A DNA stretch of 64,000 bases from Variovorax sp037204085 (GCF_037204085.1 NZ_JBBCBW010000021.1:39864-103863); one strand, 5' to 3'. Shown: positions 43,343 to 52,791, counted from the first letter of the stretch. Notes: generated by a model not told the origin, from the letters alone. Numbers and translations: made by a program.

Positions 43343-44833
43343 TCAAGTCTTGTTGCGGTTCAGCAGGGCATAGATGACAAAGCCCAGGCCCATGCCGATG
43401 AACCATGCATAGTTCGCGCCACCCCGCAGCGCGGGCACCATCACGCAAAGAATCGGCACCAGCGCGGACGGGATCATGGCTTGTATGGCCTTGGGGTTGT
43501 AGCCGCCGCTGTACCAGTACTCTCCCTTCGGACTCATGGTGTAGAGCGCGTCCACGTCGATGCGCTGCTTGCGCACGATGTAGTAGTCGGCAATCAAGAT
43601 ACCGAACAGCGGGCCGATGAACGAACCCAGCACGTCCAGCGTGTAGTGAATGACTTCGGGGCTGTTGTAGAGGTTCCACGGCGTGAGAAACACCGAACCC
43701 ACCGCGGCGATCATGCCTCCCGTGCGCCAGCTGATGTGCTGCGGCGCCACGTTGGAGAAGTCGAACGCCGGCGACACGAAGTTGGCAACAATGTTGATGC
43801 CGATGGTGGCGATCATGAAAGTCAGCGCGCCCAGCACCACGGCGGTAGTGCTGTCGATCTTGCCCACGGTGTGCACCGGATCGGTGATCAGTTCACCGAA
43901 CACCGGCAGCGTGGCGGCGGTGGTGATCACCGTCAGCAGCGAGAAGAACACGAAGTTGATCGGCAGGCCCCAGAAGTTGCCCTTCTTCACCGCGTCGAAG
44001 CTCTTGCCGTAGCGCGAGAAGTCGCCAAAGTTGAGCATCGGCCCGCTGAAGTAGCTCACCACCAGCGCAATGGCGGAGAGCATCACGGGCAGCGCGTCCC
44101 AGCCCTGGAACTTGATGCCGCCCAGGTTCAGGTCGATGTTGCGCCAGCCCGCCTTCCACACCAGCCAGCCGCAGAGAATGGCCATGACCACGTACACGGC
44201 CGGCCCAGCCCAGTCGATGAACTTGCGAATGGCTTCCATGCCGTGCCAGAACACGAAGGCCTGCAGCACCCACATGATCATGAACGCCACCCAGCCCAGC
44301 GTCGACAGGCCTGCGAAGCCGTGCTGCGCCACATCGGCATACGGCGCAAGGTTGGGGAACATGTGCAGTGCCAACACCATGAAGGCGGCCGATGCGAGGT
44401 ACGTTTGCACGCCGTACCAGGCCACCGCAATCAGCCCGCGGATGATGGCCGGAATGTTGGCGCCCAGCACGCCGAACGAGGCGCGGCACACCACGGGGTA
44501 GGGCACGCCCGTCACCTGGCTGGGCTTGGCCACCAGGTTGCAGAAGAACTGCACGATCACGATGCCCACCAGCAGCGACACCAGCACCTGCCAGCTGGAG
44601 AGGCCCAGCGCAAACAGGCTGCCGGCCGTGATGTAGCCGCCCACGCTGTGCACGTCGGACATCCAGAACGCAAAGATGTTGTATTGGCCCCAGGTCTGCT
44701 TCTTGAGAGGGGCCAGGTCTTCGTTGGTCAGCCGCGGGTGGTAGCCCGGCTTGATCAGCGCGTTGGATTCGGCATGCGGCGCATGGCCGGCTTCGCTCGC
44801 CCCCGCGGGGGCCTGGCTGACAACTGTGCTCAT
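43343..44833 (-). CDS. NCS1 nucleobase:cation symporter (allantoin/purine permease type)
   Basis: 496 residues, about twelve helices. NCS1 marks: LAPLKKQTWGQYNIFAFWMSDVHSVGGYITAG in the first helix region, VTGVPYPVVCRASFGVLGANIPAIIRG, and AYIVRKQRIDVD-like ends (DYYIVRKQRID). It is related to PucI/FurE/HpxP transporters for allantoin, uracil or hydantoin. The palindrome TTTGTATACAAA is 79 bases upstream, and the allantoin racemase gene follows, so allantoin is the likely substrate. Confidence 0.88.
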   Translation of the reverse strand: MSTVVSQAPAGASEAGHAPHAESNALIKPGYHPRLTNEDLAPLKKQTWGQYNIFAFWMSDVHSVGGYITAGSLFALGLSSWQVLVSLLVGIVIVQFFCNLVAKPSQVTGVPYPVVCRASFGVLGANIPAIIRGLIAVAWYGVQTYLASAAFMVLALHMFPNLAPYADVAQHGFAGLSTLGWVAFMIMWVLQAFVFWHGMEAIRKFIDWAGPAVYVVMAILCGWLVWKAGWRNIDLNLGGIKFQGWDALPVMLSAIALVVSYFSGPMLNFGDFSRYGKSFDAVKKGNFWGLPINFVFFSLLTVITTAATLPVFGELITDPVHTVGKIDSTTAVVLGALTFMIATIGINIVANFVSPAFDFSNVAPQHISWRTGGMIAAVGSVFLTPWNLYNSPEVIHYTLDVLGSFIGPLFGILIADYYIVRKQRIDVDALYTMSPKGEYWYSGGYNPKAIQAMIPSALVPILCVMVPALRGGANYAWFIGMGLGFVIYALLNRNKT

Positions 44834-44911
44834 GGTCTTTCCTCGTGCGAATGGTGGATTGAGGGACCGCTTTTCCGGCGCAAGTGGGGCGCCGTGGAAT
44901 CGGGTGCGTTA

Positions 44912-44923
44912 TTTGTATACAAA
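44912..44923. promoter_or_regulatory. TTTGTATACAAA operator copy 2 (before the NCS1 permease)
   Basis: A perfect 12-base palindrome 79 bases before the permease start, in the 298-base gap between the permease and the hybrid kinase gene. Same GTATAC core as the other purine sites. Confidence 0.6.
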
Positions 44924-45131
44924 AACAGTGTGCAATCAACCCCATCCGGCAAATCATATATCCGTAGAATCCCTGAGATCCCGCCGCGCACGATCCGCTG
45001 CTGGAGGCCCGCAATCGCACATTTCGCGCCTTTCGAGGGGCCCGGTTCAGCATCGGCCCGGGCGGTGCCTTCTTTAGCATTGGACCGCCGCTTCCAGGAT
45101 CTGGTGCGCTGACTACCTTGGCGCAGGCCCG

Positions 45132-47252
45132 TCAAGGCCGCGCCGCGAGCACCCGGGCCAGGGCGCGCGCAAGCTCGGCGCGCGAATAGGGCTTGCGCAG
45201 CAGCTCCCAGCTCGGCGGCGCCTCCCGGTCGGCATCGAGCAGTTCCGACGAGAAGCCCGACATGAGAAGAATTGCGAGCCGCGGAAAGCGCTGCTGCGCC
45301 TCGGCGGCTAACCGCGTTCCGCGCATGCCGGGGCCGAGCGCAATGTCGCTCAGCAGCACGTCGAAAGCGCCGGCGTCCGATTCCATCTGCACAAGGGCCT
45401 GCTCGGCGTTCTCCGCTGCCACCACGTCGCAACCGAGCGTGGCCAGAAACGCGTGGACCACCTTACGCACTTCGGCGTCGTCCTCGACGAGCATCACGCG
45501 CAGCCCTGCGGGAAGTGCCTGCTCGCCGTCGTCGTCGGGCGCGGCGAGTGGCGCCGCGTCGTAAAGCTGGGGCAGGTAGAGCGTTACCGTGGTGCCCGCG
45601 CCCGGCTGGGTCGCGATGGCAATGGCGCCCTTCGATTGCTTCACGAACCCGTACACCGTGCTCAGGCCAAGGCCCGTGCCGCGGCCGGCTTCCTTGGTGG
45701 TGAAGAACGGCTCGAACGCGCGCTCCTTCACTTCCTCGGTCATGCCGGTGCCGCTGTCTGCAACCGAAATTGCAACGAAGCTGCCATGTTCGCCGGCATC
45801 GCCCAGTTCATTGAGCACTTCGCGCGGCAGTGCGGTGCAGGCCTCTGCGTGAAAGTGCAGTGTGCCGCCCTCGGGCATGGCGTCGCGTGCGTTGATGGCA
45901 ATGTTCAGCAGTGCCGATTCGAGCTGCCCCGGGTCGGCAAGCACGGGCGGGCAATCCGGCGCGGCGTCGATGGCAATGCCGATGCGCTGGTCGAGTGTGC
46001 GCCGCAGCATGTCGGCCAGCGAATGCAGCATGGCATGCGTGTCCACGGCGTTGGGCTGCAGCATTTGCCGGCGCGAAAACGCCAGCAGCTTGCCCGTGAG
46101 TTCGGCGCCGCGCCGCGAGGCCCGTGCCGCAGCCCCCACCAGCTGCTGCGCATAGGCGTCTTGCGCAATGGCGGGCAGCTCTTCGAGCACCTGCAGGTTG
46201 CCCTGGATGACCGTGAGCAGGTTGTTGAAGTCGTGCGCGATGCCGCCTGTGAGCTGGCCGACGCTTTCGAGCCGCTGGGCGTGGCTGAGCGCCTCTTCGG
46301 TCTGCACCCGCTGAAGGCTGGTGGCCAGCAGGTTCGAGAGCGATTCCAGAAACCGCAGCTCCTCGTCGCCAAAGCGCTTGGCCTGGCGCGAGTGCACGGT
46401 CAGCACGCCGATGAAGCGACCCCGGTCGTAGAAGGGCACGGCCAGTGCGCTGACCAGGCCGGCATCAAGGTAGGCCCGCGGCACGGCGAAGCGGCGCTCC
46501 TTGCCGTAGTCGGGCACCTCCACCGGTTGCCCCTCGGCAAACACGAAGCCGGGCGGCGTGTTCGCATGGCTTGCAATGCGCGCGCCGATTTCTTCGCCGG
46601 GCACCAGGCCCACGCCGCTCGCCACGCGGAATTCGAGGCGGCTGCTTTCCAGCAGCAGCACCACGGCCACCTCGACCTCCAGCGCTTCCGCCGCAATGGT
46701 GGGCACGTGGTCGAGCATCACCTGCGGGTCGCGCGTGTCCACCGCCAGGCGGCCCAACTGGGCGAGGTAGTCGCTGTAGCGCGCCCGCTGCAGTGCCTGC
46801 TTCACGCGCGGGTAGGCGCCAATGTCGCGGATGGCGGCCACCACAAACGGCAGGCCGTGGCTTTGCAGCGGACTGAGCGCGATCTCCACCATGACCTCGC
46901 TGCCGTCCTTGCGCTTGGCCACGAGCTCCATCTGCGTGCCCATGGGCCGCGCGCGGGGTGCCCGGCCATAGGCTTCGCGGTAGGCGGCATGGCGCGGGCG
47001 GATGCTGTCGGGCACCAGGGCGTCAACGTTCAGGCCCACCAACTCGTCCACCGCAAAGCCGAGCAGGCTGGCTGCGGATGGGTTGGCCAGCACGATGCCG
47101 CCGGCCTGGTCGACAAGCAGCAGGGCATCGGGATAGGCGATGAAGAGCGACCGGAAGACGCTGCTCTCTTCTATGCCGGAAGGCAGCCCCTGCAAGGCGG
47201 CAAGCGCCGGCTCGGCAACCTTGGGCGGCGACGGCAAATCAGGCGAGGTCAT
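45132..47252 (-). CDS. Hybrid sensor histidine kinase (PAS-GAF-HisKA-HATPase-receiver)
   Basis: 706 residues. PAS at about 30-145 (YPDALLLVDQAGGIVLANPSA, then KRKDGSEVMVEIALSPLQ). GAF at about 165-310. HisKA with the phosphorylated His in GGIAHDFNNLLTVIQGN. HATPase_c with NIAINARDAMPEGG and GRGTGLGLSTVYGFVKQSKG. C-terminal receiver at about 580-700 with the Asp in DVLLSDIALG. No membrane helices, so it is cytosolic. The gene follows the response regulator by nine bases. The signal is unknown; the receiver may act as a phosphate sink. Confidence 0.92.
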   Translation of the reverse strand: MTSPDLPSPPKVAEPALAALQGLPSGIEESSVFRSLFIAYPDALLLVDQAGGIVLANPSAASLLGFAVDELVGLNVDALVPDSIRPRHAAYREAYGRAPRARPMGTQMELVAKRKDGSEVMVEIALSPLQSHGLPFVVAAIRDIGAYPRVKQALQRARYSDYLAQLGRLAVDTRDPQVMLDHVPTIAAEALEVEVAVVLLLESSRLEFRVASGVGLVPGEEIGARIASHANTPPGFVFAEGQPVEVPDYGKERRFAVPRAYLDAGLVSALAVPFYDRGRFIGVLTVHSRQAKRFGDEELRFLESLSNLLATSLQRVQTEEALSHAQRLESVGQLTGGIAHDFNNLLTVIQGNLQVLEELPAIAQDAYAQQLVGAAARASRRGAELTGKLLAFSRRQMLQPNAVDTHAMLHSLADMLRRTLDQRIGIAIDAAPDCPPVLADPGQLESALLNIAINARDAMPEGGTLHFHAEACTALPREVLNELGDAGEHGSFVAISVADSGTGMTEEVKERAFEPFFTTKEAGRGTGLGLSTVYGFVKQSKGAIAIATQPGAGTTVTLYLPQLYDAAPLAAPDDDGEQALPAGLRVMLVEDDAEVRKVVHAFLATLGCDVVAAENAEQALVQMESDAGAFDVLLSDIALGPGMRGTRLAAEAQQRFPRLAILLMSGFSSELLDADREAPPSWELLRKPYSRAELARALARVLAARP

Positions 47253-47261
47253 GCGCTCGGC

Positions 47262-48011
47262 TCAGCCGTGGGTGACCGGCGGAACCAGGATGTAGCCCGC
47301 GCCGCGCACCGACTTGATGATCTGCGGATCGTCGGGGTCGGCTTCGATCTTCTTGCGCAGCCGGCCGACCTGCACGTCGATGGTGCGGTCGAAGGGAGCA
47401 GCTTCGCGCCCGCGCGTCTGCTCGAGCAGGAAGTCGCGCGACAGCACACGCCCCGGGTGCCGGGCAAAGGCGCGCAGCAGGTCGAATTCACCGCCGGTGA
47501 GCGGCACGCTTTGTCCCTGCGGGTTGGCAAGGCTGCGCGCCGCAAGATCGAGCTGCCAGCCGGCAAAACGCAGCCGGTCGGGTGCAGCAGGCGGAGCAGC
47601 CAGTGCCGGAGCGGCGGTTGCAACAACAGGGCCGCCCTCGGGCGCCAGGCGCCTGAGCACGGCCTTGACCCGCGCCACCAGCTCGCGCAGATCGAACGGC
47701 TTGGTCACGTAGTCGTCGGCGCCCACTTCCAGGCCGACGACCTTGTCCACCGCGTCGCCGCGGCCGGTGACGATGACGAGCCCGCAGCGCCAGTTTTCGC
47801 GCATGCGGCGGGCAATGGAAAAGCCGTCTTCGCCGGGCAGGCCCAGGTCGAGCAGGACGAGGTCGGCCGGATCGCTGCCCATCAGCTTCATGAGCGAGGC
47901 GCCGTCGTGCAGCTGCGTCACGCGAAAGCCGTGGCTTTGAAGGTAGTCGGCCAGCAGCTGGGTGATGTCGACTTCGTCGTCGAGGACCGCGATGTGAAAG
48001 GCGGATTTCAT
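47262..48011 (-). CDS. OmpR-family response regulator paired with the hybrid kinase
   Basis: 249 residues from the ATG at 48011. Receiver with VLDDEVD, the phosphorylated Asp in LVLLDLGLPGEDG and Lys in VTKPFDLREL. An Ala/Pro-rich linker of about 25 residues leads to the winged helix (LTGGEFDLLRAFARHPGRVLSRDFLL, RTIDVQVGRLRKKIE, SVRGAGYILVPP). The arrangement resembles TorR/OmpR-type regulators. It is first in a two-gene operon with the kinase. Confidence 0.93.
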   Translation of the reverse strand: MKSAFHIAVLDDEVDITQLLADYLQSHGFRVTQLHDGASLMKLMGSDPADLVLLDLGLPGEDGFSIARRMRENWRCGLVIVTGRGDAVDKVVGLEVGADDYVTKPFDLRELVARVKAVLRRLAPEGGPVVATAAPALAAPPAAPDRLRFAGWQLDLAARSLANPQGQSVPLTGGEFDLLRAFARHPGRVLSRDFLLEQTRGREAAPFDRTIDVQVGRLRKKIEADPDDPQIIKSVRGAGYILVPPVTHG

Positions 48012-48113
48012 TCGGGGAAAGCTCGCTTTCAAGGCGCGAGTGCCATGGCATTGTTGGGGGCCGCACAAGCGTAGCACGCCCCGCCGTCGCCAAGGGAGCG
48101 GATCAGTGCGCGG

Positions 48114-48584
48114 TCACTCCGCCTCGACCGGGGCCAGCATGGTTCCGCGGCAGTTGGGCGAGCCGCAATGGCAGGGGTATTTGGAGGCCGGCGAGCCGTC
48201 GTCGGCGGTGAGCGAATAGTCGATGAACAGCTCGTCGCCCGCATCCACCGGCACGATGGTCTGGAACTTCAGCACCAGCTCGCCCGCGTCGTCGTACTCT
48301 TCGACCGCCTCGCAGTTGGGGTCGCAGGCATGGTTGAGGTGGCGCGTGCCGTTGCCGCCCTTGCCGCCGTCGATCGTCTCGTGGTTGGAGAGGGTGAACA
48401 GGTAGGTGAGCTGGTCGTTCCACGCGCCGGCGGCGATCTCCTGCTGCGTGTAGCGCCGGCCTTCGTAGAGCCCGAGGAACGCAGAGGCGGGCAAGTCGCG
48501 CGTTGCAAAGGCGCCGAGCCCGTGCACTCCGCTGGGCCCGACGCGGATGAACGGCGTGGACGAGGTTTGCTTGCGGCGTTTCAT
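48114..48584 (-). CDS. SET-domain protein (putative protein lysine methyltransferase)
   Basis: 156 residues from the ATG at 48584. It has the SET motifs: GVHGLGAFATRDLPA at the start, NHACDPNCEAVEE (the NHxCxPN pseudoknot motif), GDELFIDYSL (the catalytic Tyr region) and a post-SET-like CHCGSPNCRG with zinc-binding cysteines. It uses S-adenosylmethionine to methylate lysine in proteins. The target is unknown; in bacteria such stand-alone SET proteins are sporadic. It starts 29 bases after the LysR gene ends on the same strand. Confidence 0.88.
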   Translation of the reverse strand: MKRRKQTSSTPFIRVGPSGVHGLGAFATRDLPASAFLGLYEGRRYTQQEIAAGAWNDQLTYLFTLSNHETIDGGKGGNGTRHLNHACDPNCEAVEEYDDAGELVLKFQTIVPVDAGDELFIDYSLTADDGSPASKYPCHCGSPNCRGTMLAPVEAE

Positions 48585-48612
48585 GGGCCCAAGTGTGCAC
48601 CAGCCACCTTGC

Positions 48613-49548
48613 TCAGGGCTTGCGTTCCTCCTCGCGCTCTTCATCGGCTTGCGCCTGGAACATGCGCGTGAAGTCGCAGCACGCCTGCGCCAGCATCACG
48701 ATCGACGAGGTGAGCGCGCTGCGGTGCTCGCCCTTGTGCATGGCCACGTAGTGCACCGCGGGCAGGGCGGGCACCACGTCGATCACGGCGAGCATGCCGG
48801 CCGAAACCAGCGGGTCGAGGCACTGGCGCGGCAGGTAGCTCACGCCCAGGCCCGACACAGTGAGCCCGGTCAGCGCCACGAGGTTGCTCACCACGATGGT
48901 GTCGGAAGGCTGCACGCCCTGGTCCTTCATCCAGGCGTCGTAGGCGCGGCCCGTGCCCGAGTTGCTGCCTTGCACCAGCATGCGGTGCCGGGCGAGCTCG
49001 TGCAGCCGCACGGTGCTGGTAGCGGCCACCACGCCCGGCTTGCACATCCAGGCGCTTTGCACCTTGCCGATGGCCTTGCTCTGCATGCGCGAATCGGCAA
49101 AGGTGTCGGGCACGATCACCAGGTCGAGTTCGTCCGCCAGCAGCTTGTCGCGCAGCTGCAGGCTGTCGTCCACGTCGGGCTCGAGAATGACCTTGGGATA
49201 GTGCCGCTGGATCAGCCCCACCAGCCGGGGCAGCCAGGTCATCGCGGTGAGCTCCGTCACGCCGATGCGCAGCCGCCGCTCCACCACGCCTGGCTTGCTG
49301 AACTGCTCGACAGCGGCATCGCGCTGCTCGAGCAGCCGGGCCGCAAGCACGAACATCTCTTCGCCTTTTTCAGTCAGCCGAGCGGTGCGCTGGGTGCGGT
49401 CGAAAAGCTCGGTGTCGAACAGCAGCTCGAGTTCATGCACCCGCTTGGACACGGCCGATTGCGACGTGTGAAGCTGGTTGGCGGCCTGCGCAAAGCCGCC
49501 AAGCTTGGCGATCCAGTACAGGGCCTCGAGTTGCTTGAAGGTCATCAC
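48613..49548 (-). CDS. LysR-family regulator
   Basis: 311 residues; ATG codons at 49548 and 49545 are adjacent. Helix-turn-helix at residues 3-62 (FKQLEALYWIAKLGGFAQAANQLHTSQSAVSKRVHELE), then a periplasmic-binding-like effector domain (RLRIGVTELTAMTWLPRLV). It is divergent from the amino-acid-binding protein gene at 49690, with a perfect inverted repeat between them, and probably controls it. Confidence 0.93.
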   Translation of the reverse strand: MMTFKQLEALYWIAKLGGFAQAANQLHTSQSAVSKRVHELELLFDTELFDRTQRTARLTEKGEEMFVLAARLLEQRDAAVEQFSKPGVVERRLRIGVTELTAMTWLPRLVGLIQRHYPKVILEPDVDDSLQLRDKLLADELDLVIVPDTFADSRMQSKAIGKVQSAWMCKPGVVAATSTVRLHELARHRMLVQGSNSGTGRAYDAWMKDQGVQPSDTIVVSNLVALTGLTVSGLGVSYLPRQCLDPLVSAGMLAVIDVVPALPAVHYVAMHKGEHRSALTSSIVMLAQACCDFTRMFQAQADEEREEERKP

Positions 49549-49567
49549 GGTGCGTCGGGCTCCTGAA

Positions 49568-49585
49568 ATGAATACTTTTATTCAT
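49568..49585. promoter_or_regulatory. Candidate LysR operator
   Basis: ATGAATA-CTTT-TATTCAT, a perfect inverted repeat with 7-base arms, 20 bases from the LysR start and about 105 from the binding-protein start. It fits the T-N11-A layout of LysR sites. Confidence 0.6.
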
Positions 49586-49689
49586 GTAATTCAATCACAA
49601 AAAATCGCTTTTGGAAATTTGAAGCCGCGCCGAAGATTCGCACCGTGCTGCCCCGTGTACTTCCTGCTTCATCTTCAAAGGAACATTCC

Positions 49690-50583
49690 ATGAACTTCAA
49701 ACTGTCCCTCGTGCTTGGCGCCGGCATCGCGCTGGCCTGCGGTGCCGCGACGGCGCAAGAAAGCCCGACGCTGCGCAAGATCAAGGAAAGCGGCACCGTG
49801 CAGATCGGCAGCCGCGACACGCAGATTCCGTTCTCCTACAAGACGGGTGCAGAGAGCGCGCCCATCGGCTTCACCAATGAAATTTGCCTGAAGGTGGTCG
49901 ACGCCATCAAGGCCAAGCTGGGCATGCAGAAGATCGACGTTCGCTACACGCTGCTCAACTCCACCAACCGCATTCCGCTGGTGCAGAACGGCACGGTCGA
50001 CCTTGACTGCGCGACCACCACCAACACCGTGCAGCGACAGCAGCAGGTCGACTTTGCGCCGAGCCATTTCGTCACCAACATCACCGCCGCCGTAAAGAAG
50101 AACTCGGGCATCAACTCGATTGCCGACCTGCAGGGCAAGACCGTGGCCACCGTGGCCGGCAGCACCTCGATGCAGTTGCTGCGCGGCTTTCGCAAGACCG
50201 AGAACATCGAGGTGCAGGAGATCGCGGGCAAGGACACGGCTGATGCCTTCCTGCTGCTGGCGAGCGACCGCGCCGTGGCCTACGTGCTCGACGACGTGCA
50301 GCTCGCCGGCCTCATTGCCAACCAGCCCAACGCCTCCGACTACAAGTTGCTCAAGGACGTGCTGCGGCAGGAGCCCTACGGCATCATGATGCGCAAGGAC
50401 GACCCCGAGTTCAAGGCCATCGTCGACCAGGCCGTGACAGAGATGATGAAGTCGGGCGCCATCGACAAGCTCTACGCCAAGTGGTTCATGTCGCCCATTC
50501 CGCCGCGCAACGTGAACCTGAATTTCCCGATGTCCGACGCCGTGCGCGAGGCCTACAAGAACCCGAACAACAAGGGCGTTTGA
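49690..50583 (+). CDS. Amino-acid ABC transporter substrate-binding protein (GltI-like)
   Basis: 297 residues from the ATG at 49690, preceded by AAAGGA. Signal peptide residues 1-22 (VLGAGIALACGAATAQ). SBP family 3 features: LRKIKESGTVQIGSRDTQIPFSY, GFTNEICLKVVDAIKAKL, NRIPLVQNGTVDLDC and GKTVATVAGSTS. It is closest in form to glutamate/aspartate-binding GltI. No permease or ATPase gene is next to it, so it must work with a transporter encoded elsewhere. The class V aminotransferase gene starts two bases after its stop. Confidence 0.92.
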   Translation: MNFKLSLVLGAGIALACGAATAQESPTLRKIKESGTVQIGSRDTQIPFSYKTGAESAPIGFTNEICLKVVDAIKAKLGMQKIDVRYTLLNSTNRIPLVQNGTVDLDCATTTNTVQRQQQVDFAPSHFVTNITAAVKKNSGINSIADLQGKTVATVAGSTSMQLLRGFRKTENIEVQEIAGKDTADAFLLLASDRAVAYVLDDVQLAGLIANQPNASDYKLLKDVLRQEPYGIMMRKDDPEFKAIVDQAVTEMMKSGAIDKLYAKWFMSPIPPRNVNLNFPMSDAVREAYKNPNNKGV

Positions 50584-50585
50584 GG

Positions 50586-51905
50586 ATGCCGGCCACCACC
50601 AAACACCATGCCAACGGGCTGGCGTTTCCCGATGCGCTCATGCGCGCGGTGAAGCAGCGCTTTCTCAACGTCGACCACGACCACCACGGGCGCGAGCGGC
50701 TCTATTTCGACAATGCGGGCGGTTCGTTCCGGTTGAAGGCGGCCGTGGAGCGGTTTGCGCAGGTCGATGCGATTCCCGACAACGCGGAGCGCATCCACGC
50801 CGCCGCCGTCGAACTGCAGCAGATCCAGGCTCGCGGCACGGACGACCTGCGCACCATCTTCAACGCCCGCGGCGGCAGTGTGTATGCGTCGTTGACCGCA
50901 TCGGGCGCCATGTTCGACATGGTGCGCGCGGTGGCCGAGAACGTGCCGGGAACGAACATGGTCACCACCGTGCTCGAGCATCCCTCGTCGTTCGACGCGA
51001 TGAGCCTCTATGCGCAAAAGGCCGGCCGCGAACTTCGGGTGGCCCGGAGCAACCCCGAGACCGGCGGTGTCGATGCCGACGAGATCGTGCGGCTGGTGGA
51101 CAAGGAAACCTGCCTGCTCAACGTCATCTACGCATCGAACATCTCGGGCGCCAAGCTCGAACTGGCGCAGATCGTGCGGCGCGCGAGGGAGATCAAGCCC
51201 GATCTCTACATCGTGGTGGACGCCGTGCAGCATGCGCCGCACGGGCTGATCGACCTGCAGAAGACGCCTGTGGATGGCATCAACATGGCGCCGTACAAGT
51301 TCTTCGGTTGCCGGGGCTCGGGCTTGTCGTGGGTGTCGGACCGCGCGGCGCTGCTGCCGCACCACAAGCTCGCGGGCAAGAAGCCCGACTTCTGGGACTT
51401 GGGCAGTTCGGCCCCATGGCAGTTTGCCGTGGTCACCGAGATCGTGGACTACGTGTGCTGGCTCGGCGGCCATTTTTCGGATGCCACCGAGCGGCGGGCG
51501 CTGTTCGAAGCGGGCATCGCGCACATCGAGTTGCACGAGCGGGCCTTGCTCGCGGCGCTGCTCGACGGCCGCGGCGAGGCCACGGGCCTGCGCAATATAG
51601 AAGGCGTGACGGTCTTCCTCGACCATCCGGACCTGACGAAGCGCGACCTCATCATCGGCATCGGCTTCGATCACCTGGATTGCACGCAGGCCGTGGTGGA
51701 GTACGGCAAGCGCGGCGTGACGGTTTACGAGCGCGTGGCAAGCAGCATCTACTCCAAGCGCATGCTCGACTCCTTCGGGCTCGAGGGCACGGTGCGCGTC
51801 TCACCGCTGCACTGCAACTCGCTGGCGGACATGGAGAAGTTTCTCCATGTGACGCAAGAGATTGCCCTCAGCGCGAAAGGGCGGAGGACAGGAACCGCCG
51901 GATGA
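50586..51905 (+). CDS. Class V aminotransferase / cysteine desulfurase-like PLP enzyme
   Basis: 439 residues from the ATG at 50586, with TGAGG from the preceding stop acting as the ribosome binding site. PLP-fold features: LYFDNAGGSFRL near the N-terminus, VTTVLEHPSSFD (His stacking on PLP), DLYIVVDAVQHAPHGLID (Asp to the pyridine N), and APYKFFGCRGSG with the Schiff-base Lys. Class V members act on cysteine, serine, glyoxylate or related amino acids. Cotranscription with an amino-acid-binding protein suggests it breaks down the imported compound. The exact substrate is unknown. Its end overlaps the convergent hydrolase gene by 38 bases. Confidence 0.88.
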   Translation: MPATTKHHANGLAFPDALMRAVKQRFLNVDHDHHGRERLYFDNAGGSFRLKAAVERFAQVDAIPDNAERIHAAAVELQQIQARGTDDLRTIFNARGGSVYASLTASGAMFDMVRAVAENVPGTNMVTTVLEHPSSFDAMSLYAQKAGRELRVARSNPETGGVDADEIVRLVDKETCLLNVIYASNISGAKLELAQIVRRAREIKPDLYIVVDAVQHAPHGLIDLQKTPVDGINMAPYKFFGCRGSGLSWVSDRAALLPHHKLAGKKPDFWDLGSSAPWQFAVVTEIVDYVCWLGGHFSDATERRALFEAGIAHIELHERALLAALLDGRGEATGLRNIEGVTVFLDHPDLTKRDLIIGIGFDHLDCTQAVVEYGKRGVTVYERVASSIYSKRMLDSFGLEGTVRVSPLHCNSLADMEKFLHVTQEIALSAKGRRTGTAG

Positions 51906-52791
51906 CGGGAACCACCTGCTCGAGGTGCGTCTCGAGCAGCCAGTGCCCGCCGTCGGTCAGCACCAGCTCGGCTTTCGGAATGTCGCGCAGGTAGGCACGC
52001 GCGGAAGCCTCGGGCATGTAGCCGTCGTTCGGCCCCCAGACGATGAGCGCGGGCGGCTGGTGTTCGCGCAGATAGGCCTGGTAGCGCGGAAACCACTCGA
52101 GGTTCTGCTTCAGGCCTTCCATCAGCTTGAGCGACAGCTTGCGGCGCGGCGGCGTGTTCATCAGCGGCCAATGCAGCTTCCACAGGTCGGGTGGAATCTG
52201 CGCGGCCTGCGCTTCGGACACCTCGCCGACGAACTCGGCGCGAAAGCCTTCTTCGCTCACCGCCTCTTCGAGCACCGCCCGGTTCTTTGCCGACGGATCG
52301 CGCCAGAACTCCTGGATGGCCTTGTACTTGGGGCCGAGCGTGTCTTCGTAGATGTCGCCGTTCTGGATGATGAGCGCGGCCACGCGCTCAGGGCGCCGAA
52401 TGGCCAGGCGCAGGCCAATCTGCGAACCGTAGTCGTGCAGGTACAGGCCGTACCTGCCGATCTCCAGTTTGTCGCAGAAGGCCTCGAGAAAGCCCGCATA
52501 GGCATCGAAGTCGAAGCCGAAGGCATCGGCCGGCGGTGTGCCGCTCAGGCCAAAGCCGGGATAGTCCGGCGAGACCAGTCGCCACTTGTCGGCCAGGGCC
52601 GGCATGAGCCGGCGGTACTGGAAAGACGAGCACGGATAGCCGTGTGGCAGCAGCAGCACCGGCGCATCGCGCGGCCCGGCTTCGCGGTAGAAGATCTGCA
52701 TCCCGTCGACATCGATGAAGCGATGCGAGACCGCATGCGCGTCGGCGGGCAGGGCGGACATGGAGGAACTGCGTTCGGTCATGCGCCCCAT
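51868..52791 (-). CDS. Alpha/beta hydrolase, epoxide hydrolase/haloalkane dehalogenase-like
   Basis: 307 residues; the ATGs at 52791, 52782 and 52761 are all possible. It has an HGYP oxyanion motif (LLLPHGYPCSS), a nucleophile elbow with Asp rather than Ser (LYLHDYGSQIGLRL), an acid candidate in WGPNDGYMPE, and the catalytic His in GGHWLLETHLEQV. The Asp nucleophile is the mark of epoxide hydrolases and haloalkane dehalogenases. The substrate is not known. It reads in the same direction as the M20 gene 100 bases upstream but need not be in that operon. Confidence 0.88.
   Translation of the reverse strand: MGRMTERSSSMSALPADAHAVSHRFIDVDGMQIFYREAGPRDAPVLLLPHGYPCSSFQYRRLMPALADKWRLVSPDYPGFGLSGTPPADAFGFDFDAYAGFLEAFCDKLEIGRYGLYLHDYGSQIGLRLAIRRPERVAALIIQNGDIYEDTLGPKYKAIQEFWRDPSAKNRAVLEEAVSEEGFRAEFVGEVSEAQAAQIPPDLWKLHWPLMNTPPRRKLSLKLMEGLKQNLEWFPRYQAYLREHQPPALIVWGPNDGYMPEASARAYLRDIPKAELVLTDGGHWLLETHLEQVVPVIRRFLSSALSR

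Noticed and set aside
45453..48074. 873-residue forward frame over the hybrid kinase and regulator
   Set aside because: It is an antisense shadow of well-supported two-component genes.
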